This document shows, piece after piece, positions 18,644-27,636 of a stretch of 64,000 bases of DNA. Each line of letters begins with the position of its first letter. Positions within the stretch are counted from its first letter, which is position 1. The notes below the pieces were generated by a model. The model saw only the letters and a list, made by a program, of their open reading frames with translations. It did not search any database and was not told where the DNA came from. A program made the position numbers and the translations under genes. The stretch is from Bin5 sp965221145. GTDB taxonomy: Bacteria; Chloroflexota; Anaerolineae; Caldilineales; Caldilineaceae. The stretch is from NCBI GenBank assembly GCA_965221145.1, contig OZ244877.1, positions 434,001-498,000 on the forward strand, in the 5' to 3' direction.

Positions 18644-21600
18644 TGTACTTTATCGATCCCTTTGCATCTAAAACTGTTGTCTGAGTTGGAGGCAGATGAA
18701 GAAATCCGTGCCCTGAATTTCGAGAAAGCGCAGGATCTTTACGACCGGTTTTGGAAGCATAAGCAAGGAGTGCTTAGAGAGCGTCTTGGCCAACCGGTGC
18801 AATGGACTCAGGTCGTATATGCCCTGTCCGACTATATGCACGAAAATCAAACTTTGAGTGCTCCGGAAGTGAAAGTGGAGGAATGGAATAGCGACGCCGA
18901 GGCGATGGTGTCGGAACACGTTCTTGTCTCTGAAAACAAGCGGTACTCTTTCTTCCATGAAGGGTTTTTCGATTACGCTTTTGCCCGGCATTTCGCGGGA
19001 GGTACCCAGAACCTACTGGGCCTGTTGGAGAGCGATGAACAACATCTGTTCCGACGCGCGCAGGTGCGACAGATCTTGATTTACCTGCGTGATACGGAAC
19101 CCGATCGGTACATCGCCAACCTCGAAGAAACCCTCACCAGCCCTGATGTTCGATTACATGTCAAGCAGGTTATCTTTGCTCTCTTGGCCGATCTGTCGGG
19201 ACCTGTAGAGGGAGAATGGGATGTCTTATCCAGTTTTGCAGGAAGAGACTTCAACAACCCCCTAACACGCCTTGCTTGGGCGACAGTGCGCCGTCCTCCC
19301 TGGTTCCGGTTGGCGGACTCCCAGGGATTCGTGCAGCAGTGGCTGGATGACCCGGATGAGGCCTTCGTCGATCAGACTGTTTTGCTCTTGAGGGTAATCC
19401 AGAGGCAATTGCCCGACAGGGTGGCGGAACTTGCAGAACCGTACGTCGGCAAGTCAGAACGCTGGAACAACCATCTACTCCACTTGGCAGTGTGGGGAGA
19501 TTGGAATCAAGGGCGGCGCTTCCTCGAGTTTGTGCTCCAGCTGATCGACAAAGGTGTCCTCGACGACATAGCAGACAACCGTGACTTATGGAGCAATTTG
19601 TATAGCTTGCAATCCAGCCACCCTGTGTGGGGCTGTGAGGTAGTCAGACATTACTTCGATCGCCGGCGTCACCTGAGCCTCAACGCAGGGCAGCCCAATC
19701 CCTTTGACGACAACGGCGGCGCTATCGCAGATAGTCACTCTGCTGAAAACACGCTGAAAGAACTTGCCAGCAATGCCCCAGAGTCTTTCGTTCGAGAGGT
19801 TATGCCGTTCATGCAAGCAGTCATAGAGGACTGTGCTTCGCAAGAGCGTGGCGGACTCCTCCAAGACCCAATCTGGTACTTCAGGATCTTCCAGAGTGGC
19901 TACGATATCCAAGACGCTCTGCTAAATGCTATGGAAGTTGCCCTGTCCGAGCTGGCTATACTGCATACGGCGATATACCGCTCAGTGATAGAGCCCCTTC
20001 GCGAGTCTCCGTTCGAGACAATCCAATACCTGCTGATCCGCAGCCTCGCTTCTAACGGGCCGCTATTCGCGGACGAGGGAGTAGACCACCTTTGCAAAAG
20101 GCCGGAACGCTTGGAGATAGGTTACCTGTCGGACCCACATTGGGCGTCAAGGCAATTGATCGAATCCATATCGCCCCATTGCTCTGACGAAAAACTCACA
20201 CAACTGGAGACATTGTTGCTTGGATATTACCCGGACTGGGAAAGGAGTATCCTAGGTAGAACGCAATTCGGGCACGCTCAGTTTACTCTGCTGAGCGGCA
20301 TCATTGCGACTCGACGTTCCAAAAAAATATGCAAGCGCCTCGAAGAGCTTCAATGGAAATTTGGACAGCAAGAACCGGCATCTCCGACGCCAATGGAAGT
20401 CCAGCCGGCCCAGCCTCCGATACCTGAGGGTGCGGCCGAAAAGATGAGCGATGAGCAGTGGCTTTCAGCTATCCGCCAGCACGATACCGATGATCGCGAG
20501 TTTTCGCAAGATGGTCGTTTTGTCGGGGGAGCCCTCGAATTATCCCGGCTTTTGGAAGACAGGGTAAAGCACGAACCCAGGCGGTTCGCGGAACTGGTAT
20601 TGAAGTTTCCGGATCACGCCCATCCATTCTACTTCGAAGCGGTCCTGCGCGGGATCAGTGACACCAACTTAGACATAGAGACCATCGTGAGAGTCTCTGA
20701 ACGCTGTCACCGGATTGAGGGCAGGCCGTCAGGCCGATATATCTGCGAGCCAATCGCCAGTTCAGCCCAAGGCAACGTCCCGCCAGAGGCGCTTGACCTT
20801 GTGGCGTGGTATGCGACTGATGATCCCGACCCCCAGCAAGAATTGTGGCGAACTCAGGTTTCGCCTGGGAAAGAGCATTACTATCGCGGGGACATCCTGA
20901 CGAACGGCATTAACACAACTCGCGGCAGGGCCGCGCAGGCCATTACGAGATTGATCGAGAACGACCACAATAGAATTGCGTACCTTCAGCCTGCATTGGA
21001 GAAGATGGTCCAGGACCCTTCGATTGCTGTCAGGTCATGTGTACCCCAAGCATTGTTGGCCGTTTTGCGTCATGACCGGGACCTGGCAGTCGAACTGTTC
21101 CGACAACTCTGCGATATAGAAGACGCGTTGCTCCAGACGTATTTCATCGAGCGGTTCTTGTTTTTCGCTCTCCAAACCCACTTTCAGGAACTATCGCAGA
21201 TTTTGGAGCGCATGGTCGCTTCCCAAGTGCCTGATGTCGCTTCCGCTGGCGCGCGTCAAGCCTGTCTAACCGCCTTGGACCTGCCAGAGGCCGCTGATAT
21301 AGCGGGGCTCTGCCTGTCCGGGTCAGAAGCCCAAAAGATCGGCGCGGCTCAAGTAATGGCGGCCAACGTCAGGATAGCTACGTGCCGCGCATTTTGCGAG
21401 GATGCACTGATTATGCTGTTCAGCGATACCAGCGCCGACGTCCGTACTAAAGCCGCGGAGTGCTTTCTCAGATTTGAGGGGACTCAACTTGGGGAATACG
21501 TCGATCTGATAACACAGTTTGTTTCCAGCAGAGCGTTCCAACAGAATTACTACCCGTTATTAGAGGCTTTGGAACAGACCACGGCCAAGCTTCCTGAAGT

Positions 21601-21817
21601 CACGCTGTCGGCGTGCGAAAGACTTGTTGACATTGCCGGACTTGCAACATCCGAGATCAATGTAAGAGGCGCAGACACTGTCATAAAATTGACTCTACGC
21701 ACCTATCAACAGAGTTCAGGCGAAACAACACGAGCCAGAAGTCTTAATCTTATCGACAAGTTTATGGAGCATGACACCTATGGAATAAACAAAGCGCTAG
21801 AGGACTTCGAGCGGTGA
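18644..21817 (+). pseudogene. STAND/Avs-like defence ATPase, C-terminal part only
   Basis: The frame opens after a TAA at 18641 and runs 1057 codons; TTG 18662 is only a possible start. Its first residues, IPLHLKLLSELE, followed by FFHEGFFDYAFARHFA, match the segment just after the NTPase in NACHT/STAND proteins, where a winged-helix region leads to long helical repeats. The Walker A and B motifs that should precede it are absent: upstream DNA is the antisense integrase. The remaining about 950 residues are HEAT/TPR-like helices, the sensor part in Avs antiphage proteins. It is thus an N-terminally deleted STAND protein, probably inactive as an ATPase. Codon use and GC are lower than in neighbours. 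Confidence 0.7.
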
Positions 21818-21846
21818 GGACTGAGCAACAAAAAAGGCCCGCACTT

Positions 21847-21954
21847 ATGGCCTTACAGGGGGAGGACACCGTATCTCAGGTGCGCTTCCCGAACGGAAGT
21901 GTTAGAGACCGGAGGATCCTGTACGGGGAGACTGTAGATGCCTCTATTCAATAG
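21847..21954 (+). CDS. Possible 35-residue peptide
   Basis: ATG 21847 to TAG 21952, reading MALQGEDTVSQVRF through RILYGETVDASIQ. It sits between the STAND remnant and the AlbA_2 gene. No ribosome site and no relatives recognised; it may be the relic of a larger gene. The rest of the 223-base gap holds nothing I can identify. Confidence 0.2.
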   Translation: MALQGEDTVSQVRFPNGSVRDRRILYGETVDASIQ

Positions 21955-22040
21955 GGGGCCAAAGATCGAACTGGGGGCATTCCAGGACCTTGGTTCAAAA
22001 TTCGGGAAGATGACCCCCTCACGAGTCGGGGTGTGAGAGC

Positions 22041-23399
22041 GTGAACGGGCTAAGGCTTTCCAACCTGATTGCCCTCGGCGAGGGATTCACCACCGAGTTC
22101 AAGCGTTCCATGCCGTCCGACCTCGGTAGGGAGATATGCGCCTTTGCCAACGCCACCGGCGGGGTGATTCTGATCGGGGTTGATGACGCCGGCACCGTGA
22201 TCGGCGTGGCGAACCACAACCGGCTGAAATCTCAGAACCAGAGCGTCACCCGTTCGGCTGACCCGCCCGTGGCCGTGGAGAGCGAAGGAGACGTGCTGTG
22301 CGTGACGGTGCCGGAGCAGCGCGGCAAGCCCTACTCCTTCAGAGGAAGATTCTTCATTCGGGAGGGCGCGACCTGCCAGCAGATGTCGCGCGATGAGATT
22401 CGCGACTTCTTCTTCAAGGAGGGGCTCATCCGGCTAGATGAGACTCCCTGCAACGCCTTCGACCCTTCCGTCGAGATCACGCCCGTCCGTTGGGCCAAGT
22501 TTGCGGAGCGCGCTGGTATCGACCCTGGATTGGACTCGATGACAGTGTTGGAGAACCTGCACCTGGTCAAAGATGCAGGGATGACCCACGCCGGGGCCTG
22601 GCTCTTAGCCGACGACATTACCCGTTTCACCCTCCAAGCGGGAGTGACCTGCGCCGTCTTCCGTGGCATCGCCAAGACCCATATCCTGGACCGCAAGGCG
22701 TTCAAGGGGAATCTCTACGACATCTACCAAGAGGGCATGACCTATTTTCAAACCAAACTGAACTCCGCCCTCATTCCCCACGCCCAAGGACGAGAGGAGC
22801 GGTTGGAGCTACCCGAGAACGCCCTGCGGGAGGCCGTGGTAAACGCCATCGCCCACCGTGACTACCGCAGCACGGCCAACGTGCAGGTTTACATCTTCCA
22901 AGACAGGGTTGAAATCGTGACACCGGGGGGACTTCCCGCCGGGATGCGAGAGGAAGACTTGGGCAGCAAGAGCGTCCCCCGAAACCCCTTACTCTTCAGT
23001 ATACTCTACCGCATGAAGTTGGTCGAGCAGATCGGCAGCGGCATCCGGCGGATTCACGACGCCTGCCTGGAGCACGGCGTTGCGGAACCAGCGATCCAGG
23101 TCTCTCCTGATTGGCTGACGGTGACATTCCCGCGCCAAGAAGCGGCAGTAGCCCCCCATGTGACCCCTCATGTGACCCCTCATGTGGGAAGACTCATCGC
23201 AGCCCTGCAAGGGGAAATGAGCCGGGCGGAGCTTATGGACGCTTTGAATTTGGCGGACCGCAGACACTTCGTCAGAACGTACCTGAAACCCGGTCTTAGA
23301 GCGGGCCTGGTCGAGATGACGCTCCCGGACAGTCCGAGGAGCAGGTCACAAAGATACCGGCTGACCGCTCTAGGGAGGCAGGTACGGGATTCCCTGTAG
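22041..23399 (+). CDS. AlbA_2 (Schlafen-type) plus HATPase_c_4 regulator
   Basis: 452 residues from GTG 22041. Residues 1-130 are the AlbA_2 putative nucleic-acid-binding domain: EFKRSMPSDLGREICAFAN, then GGVILIGVDDAGTVIG and FIREGATCQQMSRDEI. Residues 225-350 are the RecG-like HATPase_c_4 domain (LPENALREAVVNAIAHRDYR, VEIVTPGGLP, LVEQIGSGIRRI). A winged helix ends the protein (DALNLADRRHFVRTYLKPGL). A linker holds three HVTP/HV units in a row (about residues 373-383). Proteins of this type are transcriptional regulators or defence components; position in a defence-rich block fits either. The precise role is unknown. Confidence 0.85.
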   Translation: MNGLRLSNLIALGEGFTTEFKRSMPSDLGREICAFANATGGVILIGVDDAGTVIGVANHNRLKSQNQSVTRSADPPVAVESEGDVLCVTVPEQRGKPYSFRGRFFIREGATCQQMSRDEIRDFFFKEGLIRLDETPCNAFDPSVEITPVRWAKFAERAGIDPGLDSMTVLENLHLVKDAGMTHAGAWLLADDITRFTLQAGVTCAVFRGIAKTHILDRKAFKGNLYDIYQEGMTYFQTKLNSALIPHAQGREERLELPENALREAVVNAIAHRDYRSTANVQVYIFQDRVEIVTPGGLPAGMREEDLGSKSVPRNPLLFSILYRMKLVEQIGSGIRRIHDACLEHGVAEPAIQVSPDWLTVTFPRQEAAVAPHVTPHVTPHVGRLIAALQGEMSRAELMDALNLADRRHFVRTYLKPGLRAGLVEMTLPDSPRSRSQRYRLTALGRQVRDSL

Positions 23400-23816
23400 G
23401 ATACCTGGATCCCTGGGGGCTGGCTTCTATGACTGGGCAACAACCGCGCTGATAAAGACAAACCGCCCCGCTGAAATCGGGATGACCGGAGCGGTCTGCC
23501 ATTTCGGAGCAGGCAGTCCAGTTCCGGGGTTCCTTCCACGGTCATGGGGCAGCCGTAGCTAAGAGATGGAGCAAGTGGAACATGGACACGAAATGCCGGG
23601 AGCGATGCGAACAGCGGGACTGATCACAGAAGAGCGCAGGGGCGTGGATAACGTTTGCCGCCTGCGGTTCAGGGCGTTGCCATGGCGCCGGTGCGGGAGA
23701 ATGGGAAGCAGGAGTTCAGTCTGCGCGCTACCATCTCCACGCCGGCATCGAACCTGGTGATGTGATAGCAACGCAATCATGTTAAAATAGCGTGACATAG
23801 CAAACGGAGAACTGTC
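23400..23816. other. Intergenic region with likely fitAB promoter
   Basis: No gene recognised in 417 bases. The last 60 bases upstream of fitA are A+T richer, with TTAAAAT at 23780-23786 as a possible -10 box, and the nearby GTGATAGC and GCGTGACATAGC could be part of an operator for the RHH antitoxin. GGAG at 23807-23810 is the fitA ribosome site. Confidence 0.35.
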
Positions 23817-24062
23817 ATGGCCAGCATAACTGTGCGTAACCTCGAAGAAGGGCTGAAGCGCCGGCTGCGTATCCGGGCAGCTGAGAACGGTCGTTCCATG
23901 GAAGAGGAAGCCCGCGCCATCTTGAGAACGGCACTCTATCACCAGCCCCCAGCCCAGGAGGACCTGGCGAGCGCCATTCGCGCCAGATTCGCACCCCTAG
24001 GCGGGGTCGAGCTGGAGATCCCACCCCGTTCACCCATGCGCAAACCGCCTCGATTCGACTGA
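23817..24062 (+). CDS. fitA: FitA-type ribbon-helix-helix antitoxin
   Basis: 81 residues. MASITVRNLEEGLKRRLRIRAAENGRSMEEEARAIL is a ribbon-helix-helix domain of the FitA/VapB class: the first strand ITVRNL inserts into operator DNA and the helices dimerise. The C-terminal tail (about residues 60-81, with PPRSPMRKPPRFD) would wrap the PIN toxin. Eleven bases separate it from the toxin gene, so the two form one operon, normally repressed by the complex itself. Size is typical. Confidence 0.9.
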   Translation: MASITVRNLEEGLKRRLRIRAAENGRSMEEEARAILRTALYHQPPAQEDLASAIRARFAPLGGVELEIPPRSPMRKPPRFD

Positions 24063-24073
24063 GGTGACTGCGA

Positions 24074-24496
24074 ATGATCGTCCTGGACACCAACGTCGTC
24101 TCAGAGTTGATGCGCCCCAATCCCAGTTCCAACGTTGTGGACTGGGTTGCCGGGCAGGTGGCTCCAAACCTGTACCTGTCCACGGTCAGCGAAGCCGAGT
24201 TGCTGTACGGCGTTAAGATACTACCACCTGGTGGAAGACGAGACAGACTGCTTGAAGAGGTGGAGGGGATGCTCCGGGAGGATTTTGATGGACGCATCCT
24301 TCCCTTTGACAGTGCCGCAGCCCAGACCTACGCCCTGATAGCCGCCGCTCGACGCGCCGTCGGGCGTCCCATCAACCATGCCGACTGCCAGATAGCGGCC
24401 ATCGCCCGTTGTCGCGGCGCGTCGGTTGCGACAAGAGATGTGGACGACTTTGAGGGGAGCGGGATTGAAGTGATCGATCCCTGGGCAAATGGATGA
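24074..24496 (+). CDS. fitB: FitB/VapC-type PIN-domain toxin ribonuclease
   Basis: 140 residues. PIN domain with the expected acidic residues: Asp in MIVLDTNVVSELMRP, Glu in STVSEAELLYG, Asp in INHADCQIAAIA and Asp in TRDVDDFEGSGI, which bind Mg2+ for RNA cleavage. SELMRP and the final EVIDPW are characteristic of the FitB group. It follows the antitoxin closely. The stop overlaps (ATGA) the start of a broken methylase gene, so toxin and methylase were once cotranscribed. Confidence 0.92.
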   Translation: MIVLDTNVVSELMRPNPSSNVVDWVAGQVAPNLYLSTVSEAELLYGVKILPPGGRRDRLLEEVEGMLREDFDGRILPFDSAAAQTYALIAAARRAVGRPINHADCQIAAIARCRGASVATRDVDDFEGSGIEVIDPWANG

Positions 24497-24680
24497 GGAC
24501 AACGAAGCTGACAGCGGCGGTTGAGGAGTCTCTTACCGACCTGCGCCGGATCTGAGCGTCTGGCGGCGCCACCGACGAGCGTTCCTACTACCCTCCTCTG
24601 ACCAACCTGCTGAACGCCATTGGAGGCATGCGCAAGCCCAAGGTGTTCTGCGTCGGCGAGCTTGCGAGCAGGGCGCGGAC
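24493..24680 (+). pseudogene. N-terminal remnant of a type ISP/IIG-like DNA methylase
   Basis: The frame starts ATG 24493, overlapping the fitB stop. It reads MRTTKLTAAVEESLTDLRRI, a TGA at 24553, then ASGGATDERSYYPPLTNLLN and KPKVFCVGELASR. The SYYPxLxNLLNAxG block followed by KPKV is typical of the N terminus of large adenine methylase/restriction fusion enzymes (type ISP-like); this comes from memory of the family, not a search. The TGA replaces what is usually Arg. Homology stops near 24680 where IS3 sequence begins, so the rest of the enzyme is gone. Confidence 0.55.
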
Positions 24681-24699
24681 CATCCTGACCTCGGTCTCT

Positions 24700-24926
24700 A
24701 TGCTGCTCGCCAGGTCCAGCGTGGAAGGCTGCAGCCGCGCGCTCGACAACGTCTTCTGCGAACGTCTATGGCGCAGCGTCCAATATGAGAACATCTATCT
24801 CAACCAGTATGTCACGGTGCGCCAACTGCAAGCCGGCTTAAGCGCCTACTTCGACTTCTACAACATGAGAGACCACATCAAAGTCTCAACTATCGCACAC
24901 CGGCAGAAGAGCACTTCGTGCTCTGA
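24700..24926 (+). pseudogene. IS3-family transposase, C-terminal remnant
   Basis: RALDNVFCERLWRSVQYENIYL and AYFDFYN are the last part of the IS3 OrfB integrase domain. A frameshift near 24868 then moves to HERPHQSLNYRTPAEEHFVL and a stop at 24924, the usual end of the protein. DNA to about 25003 (GGTCCAGTCATTGGGACCCACTATA) resembles the right end of an IS3 element. No left part is present, so the element is dead and probably deleted the methylase gene on its left. Confidence 0.8.
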
Positions 24927-25011
24927 TCAGGGCCGGCCGCATCCGTCTGGATGCACCTTATTTCTCCCATTTCATGGTCCAGTCATTGGGACCCACTATA
25001 GTCGCGTGTTT

Positions 25012-25111
25012 CTAATACTACAACCGCGTTTTCGGTGGACAGAAGAAAAAGAGAAAAAACCTGGCGTCGAGATGGCATAAATTGAGGCTGTTCGTTCAGT
25101 TTTCTGCCTTC
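25012..25111 (+). repeat. 100-bp dispersed repeat, copy 1
   Basis: CTACAACCGCGTTTTCGGTG followed by an A-rich run, GATGGCATAAATTGAGGCTG and TTCAGTTTTC. It matches 56388-56485 at about four bases in five. Each copy sits immediately beside a transposon remnant (IS3 here, IS982 there). Perhaps the end of an unrecognised insertion sequence. Confidence 0.6.
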
Positions 25112-25211
25112 TTTATTGCCGGGTAGTCACTATTCACGGAACTGCGGTTGTCGTATTAGTTTTCAGTTTCTGGTTATCAGTGGACCCCTGCGCGGCCCAG
25201 AGAGCGCCCCT

Positions 25212-25269
25212 TTTGATGATTTTTGGCGGAGACGCAGTTGAATGGAGATCAATACCAAAAATCATCAAA
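25212..25269 (+). repeat. Hairpin repeat family A, copy 1
   Basis: Left arm TTTGATGATTTTTGGCGG, right arm AATACCAAAAATCATCAAA. The family consensus is about 60 bp with arms TTTGAAGATTTTTTG and CAAAAAATCTTCAAA. This copy has GAT in place of GAA in the left arm and the matching ATC in the right arm, so pairing is preserved. GGCGGA and an ATG in the loop provide the start of the next gene. Confidence 0.75.
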
Positions 25270-26630
25270 AAACTGTAGTCGTCATTGGTGGCGGTATGGC
25301 GGGCCTTTTTGCCGCCAATGTGCTGGCGGACCATTTCGAGCAGGTCACGGTCGTCGAGCGGGACGAAAGCAGCAAAGGTGGGTGGCGATCTGGTGTGCCC
25401 CAGTCCCGCCACGTGCATGTGCTTCTGTTGCGGGGCGTGCATATTTTGCGGAGACGGTTCCCCGGCCTGGAGGAGGAGTTGCTGGCCCTCGGCACGCCCC
25501 CGCTCAACTGGTTGAAAGATACGGCTGCCCTGGTGGGGGGCGGCTGGCTGCCCCGCTCTGACTTAGATCTGATCGGCTTTAGTGTAAGCCGCAGCCTGCT
25601 GGAGCGGCAGGTGCGCGAGCGCCTCCAACGCCGCGAAAATATCCAGTTCCGCACCGGCCATCGGGTTACGAATTTGAGCGCCAATGGTGACAAGTCCAGC
25701 ATCACCGGCGCGGTCTGCATCGCAGACGGTGATGCCGTTACGCTGTACGCCGACCTTGTCGTTGACGCCAGCGGACGCTCCTCCCACCTGCCCCGTTGGC
25801 TGGAGGAACTCGGCTACGCTGCGCCGCAGGAATCGACCGTCAACGCCGACGTGGGCTACGCGACGCGCTGGTACAAGGTTCCCGAAGGTTGGCAGGCGGA
25901 TTGGAAAATGGTGCTGCTGGGCACGCGCTTCCCCGATATCAGCGGGGGCGCGGTCGTTCAGCCTGTTGAAGGCAACCGTTGGGTCGTCACCCTCGTTGGC
26001 TACGCCGGGGATCATCCGCCGACCGATGAGGCCGGTTTCGCGGCGTTTGCCCGCAGATTGATCGGGCCGCAGGTCTGGGAAGCAATTAGCGGGGCGGAAC
26101 CACTCACGGGCATCAACGGCTACCGGCGCACAGAGAACCACTGGCGCCATTATGAGCGTCTGAAACGGTGGCCGCAGGGGCTGATCGCGCTGGGCGACGC
26201 GGTCTGCGCGTTCAACCCGGTTTATGCGCAGGGCATGACGGTGAGCGCGCTCTCGGCAGAGCTTCTCGACAGCGCCTTGCGAGGCCCCCTCGGTCCGCGG
26301 CGTTTTGGGAATTTGCGAAAGGCCGGAGCCGGTTCACGCTCGCCTCAGTTGGGACTGGCCTTCCAGAAGAAGCTGGCGAAGATGTTGCAAACCCCGTGGC
26401 AGCTTGCTACCAGCGATGATTTCCGCTGGGCCGGTCGCAAGGCCGGCGATGCGACCATCTTTGATCGCTTTATGCACCGATACCTTGAGCATTTGCTGGA
26501 CCGCATCCATCGACCGGATGTCTGCCTCACATTCTTCAACGTCGCCCATCTGGTCAGTCCACCGATTTCCCTGTTCCGTCCCGGCATCGCCCTGCCCGTC
26601 CTGTGGGATATGGCGAAACAGCAGTTGTGA
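25242..26630 (+). CDS. FAD-dependent monooxygenase-like oxidoreductase
   Basis: 462 residues. The FAD-binding Rossmann motif VVVIGGGMAGLFAANVLADH lies at residues 12-31, VERDES ends the second strand, VDASGRSSHLPRWL is the DG-type motif and LIALGDAVCAFNPVYAQGM is the GD motif binding the FAD ribityl. The order fits class A flavin monooxygenases or geranylgeranyl-reductase-like enzymes; the substrate is unknown. The ATG at 25242 lies in the loop of a family-A hairpin, so residues 1-10 (MEINTKNHQK) are repeat-encoded. A GGCGGAG in the same repeat lies 10 bases upstream. A later internal start is not obvious before the Rossmann motif. Confidence 0.85.
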   Translation: MEINTKNHQKTVVVIGGGMAGLFAANVLADHFEQVTVVERDESSKGGWRSGVPQSRHVHVLLLRGVHILRRRFPGLEEELLALGTPPLNWLKDTAALVGGGWLPRSDLDLIGFSVSRSLLERQVRERLQRRENIQFRTGHRVTNLSANGDKSSITGAVCIADGDAVTLYADLVVDASGRSSHLPRWLEELGYAAPQESTVNADVGYATRWYKVPEGWQADWKMVLLGTRFPDISGGAVVQPVEGNRWVVTLVGYAGDHPPTDEAGFAAFARRLIGPQVWEAISGAEPLTGINGYRRTENHWRHYERLKRWPQGLIALGDAVCAFNPVYAQGMTVSALSAELLDSALRGPLGPRRFGNLRKAGAGSRSPQLGLAFQKKLAKMLQTPWQLATSDDFRWAGRKAGDATIFDRFMHRYLEHLLDRIHRPDVCLTFFNVAHLVSPPISLFRPGIALPVLWDMAKQQL

Positions 26631-26720
26631 GTAGCCAGTTTTTAGTAACTGCCGCGTACGTAAGGGGTTCACTAAAAACTGTCGTTAGACTAAAAACCAA
26701 AAACTAGAAACTGCCGTTCG

Positions 26721-27473
26721 TCATTCACGGACTTTCACCAGGGGTGCGAGTGTCTCGACTGTGCGTTCGCCGATACCGGGGACCCGCTCCAAATCCTCGA
26801 CTGAATCGTAGGGCCGGTCGGCGATGATGGCAGCGGCTTTGCTGGGGCCGATACCGGGCAGGGCGGTGAGTTCCTCGGCTGTGGCGGTGTTGACGTTGAT
26901 CAGGCCGTCGGCTGGTGTATTGCTGGGGCCGGAACGCGTGCCGTGAGTTGGCGGGGCCTCGCCCGAAAGCCCGGGTGAGGGTTGCTGGGCAGAGGGCAAG
27001 GCTGGATGCGCTACCGCTTCGCTTTGTGAGCGCGGGGTTGTCGACGCGTCAGCTTCGGTTGGCGATGGCGGCAAGGGTACATGGATCTGGGCGCCGTCGA
27101 AGACTATCTGCGCCTGATTCACCAGCGCCGGGTCCGCATTCGCCAGCAATCCCCCCGCCTTTGCCAGCGCATCCCCCACCCGTGCGCCCGCTGGTAGTTG
27201 ATACATTCCGGGATTGCGCACGCCGCCGCTGACGAAGACGAGGAGGGGGCCGGGTGTGGCGGTGGGCAGTGGCGTGGGCGTAGGCGCTGCGGTGGGCGGT
27301 GGATGCAGCACGATCGGCGGCGGCTCCGGCCTCCGCAGGAGCCACATCAAAGCTCCCGCCAGGATCGCGCCCAGCAGAAACCCGAGACCCATAAACCGTA
27401 GCGCCGCCGCCAACGGAATTGGCGGCTGCTGACAGTGGTGTTGCAGAGTATCGGAGGATTTCTCTGCACTCAT
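26721..27473 (-). CDS. comEA: ComEA-like DNA-binding membrane protein
   Basis: 250 residues. A membrane segment (FMGLGFLLGAILAGALMWLL, about 28-47) is followed by a proline/threonine-rich linker, an SLBB domain (VFVSGGVRNPGMYQLPAGARVGDALAKAGG), a second low-complexity linker and a helix-hairpin-helix pair at the C terminus (INVNTATAEELTALPGIGPSKAAAI, then DLERVPGIGERTVETLAPLV). This is the ComEA architecture; ComEA binds incoming duplex DNA at the cell surface for uptake. No comEC is next to it. Family-A hairpin DNA lies just upstream of its start. Confidence 0.88.
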   Translation of the reverse strand: MSAEKSSDTLQHHCQQPPIPLAAALRFMGLGFLLGAILAGALMWLLRRPEPPPIVLHPPPTAAPTPTPLPTATPGPLLVFVSGGVRNPGMYQLPAGARVGDALAKAGGLLANADPALVNQAQIVFDGAQIHVPLPPSPTEADASTTPRSQSEAVAHPALPSAQQPSPGLSGEAPPTHGTRSGPSNTPADGLINVNTATAEELTALPGIGPSKAAAIIADRPYDSVEDLERVPGIGERTVETLAPLVKVRE

Positions 27474-27488
27474 GTCCGACCCTCATTA

Positions 27489-27546
27489 TTGAAGATTTTT
27501 TGGCGGAAGTGTTTTCATGCCACCGCCAATGCAAAAAATCATCAAA
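27489..27546 (+). repeat. Hairpin repeat family A, copy 2
   Basis: Arms TTGAAGATTTTTTGGCGG and CCGCCAATGCAAAAAATCAT. The loop reads AAGTGTTTTCATG. Located upstream of comEA (on the other strand). DNA just after it (27547-27640) resembles 42040-42130 (AAAGTCTCAGTGTCAAACGG against AAAGTCTCGGTGACAAACGG). Confidence 0.7.
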
Positions 27547-27636
27547 TTGCGTACTGCGTATTGCGTAGGGACCGACGAGATGTTGGTTCCCCGGAGCGCA
27601 AGACCATGCGCGGAAAGTCTCAGTGTCAAACGGAAA

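Noticed and set aside
23150..23190. Possible CRISPR-like short repeat
   Set aside because: Three 12-base units without spacers, in frame within a protein linker.
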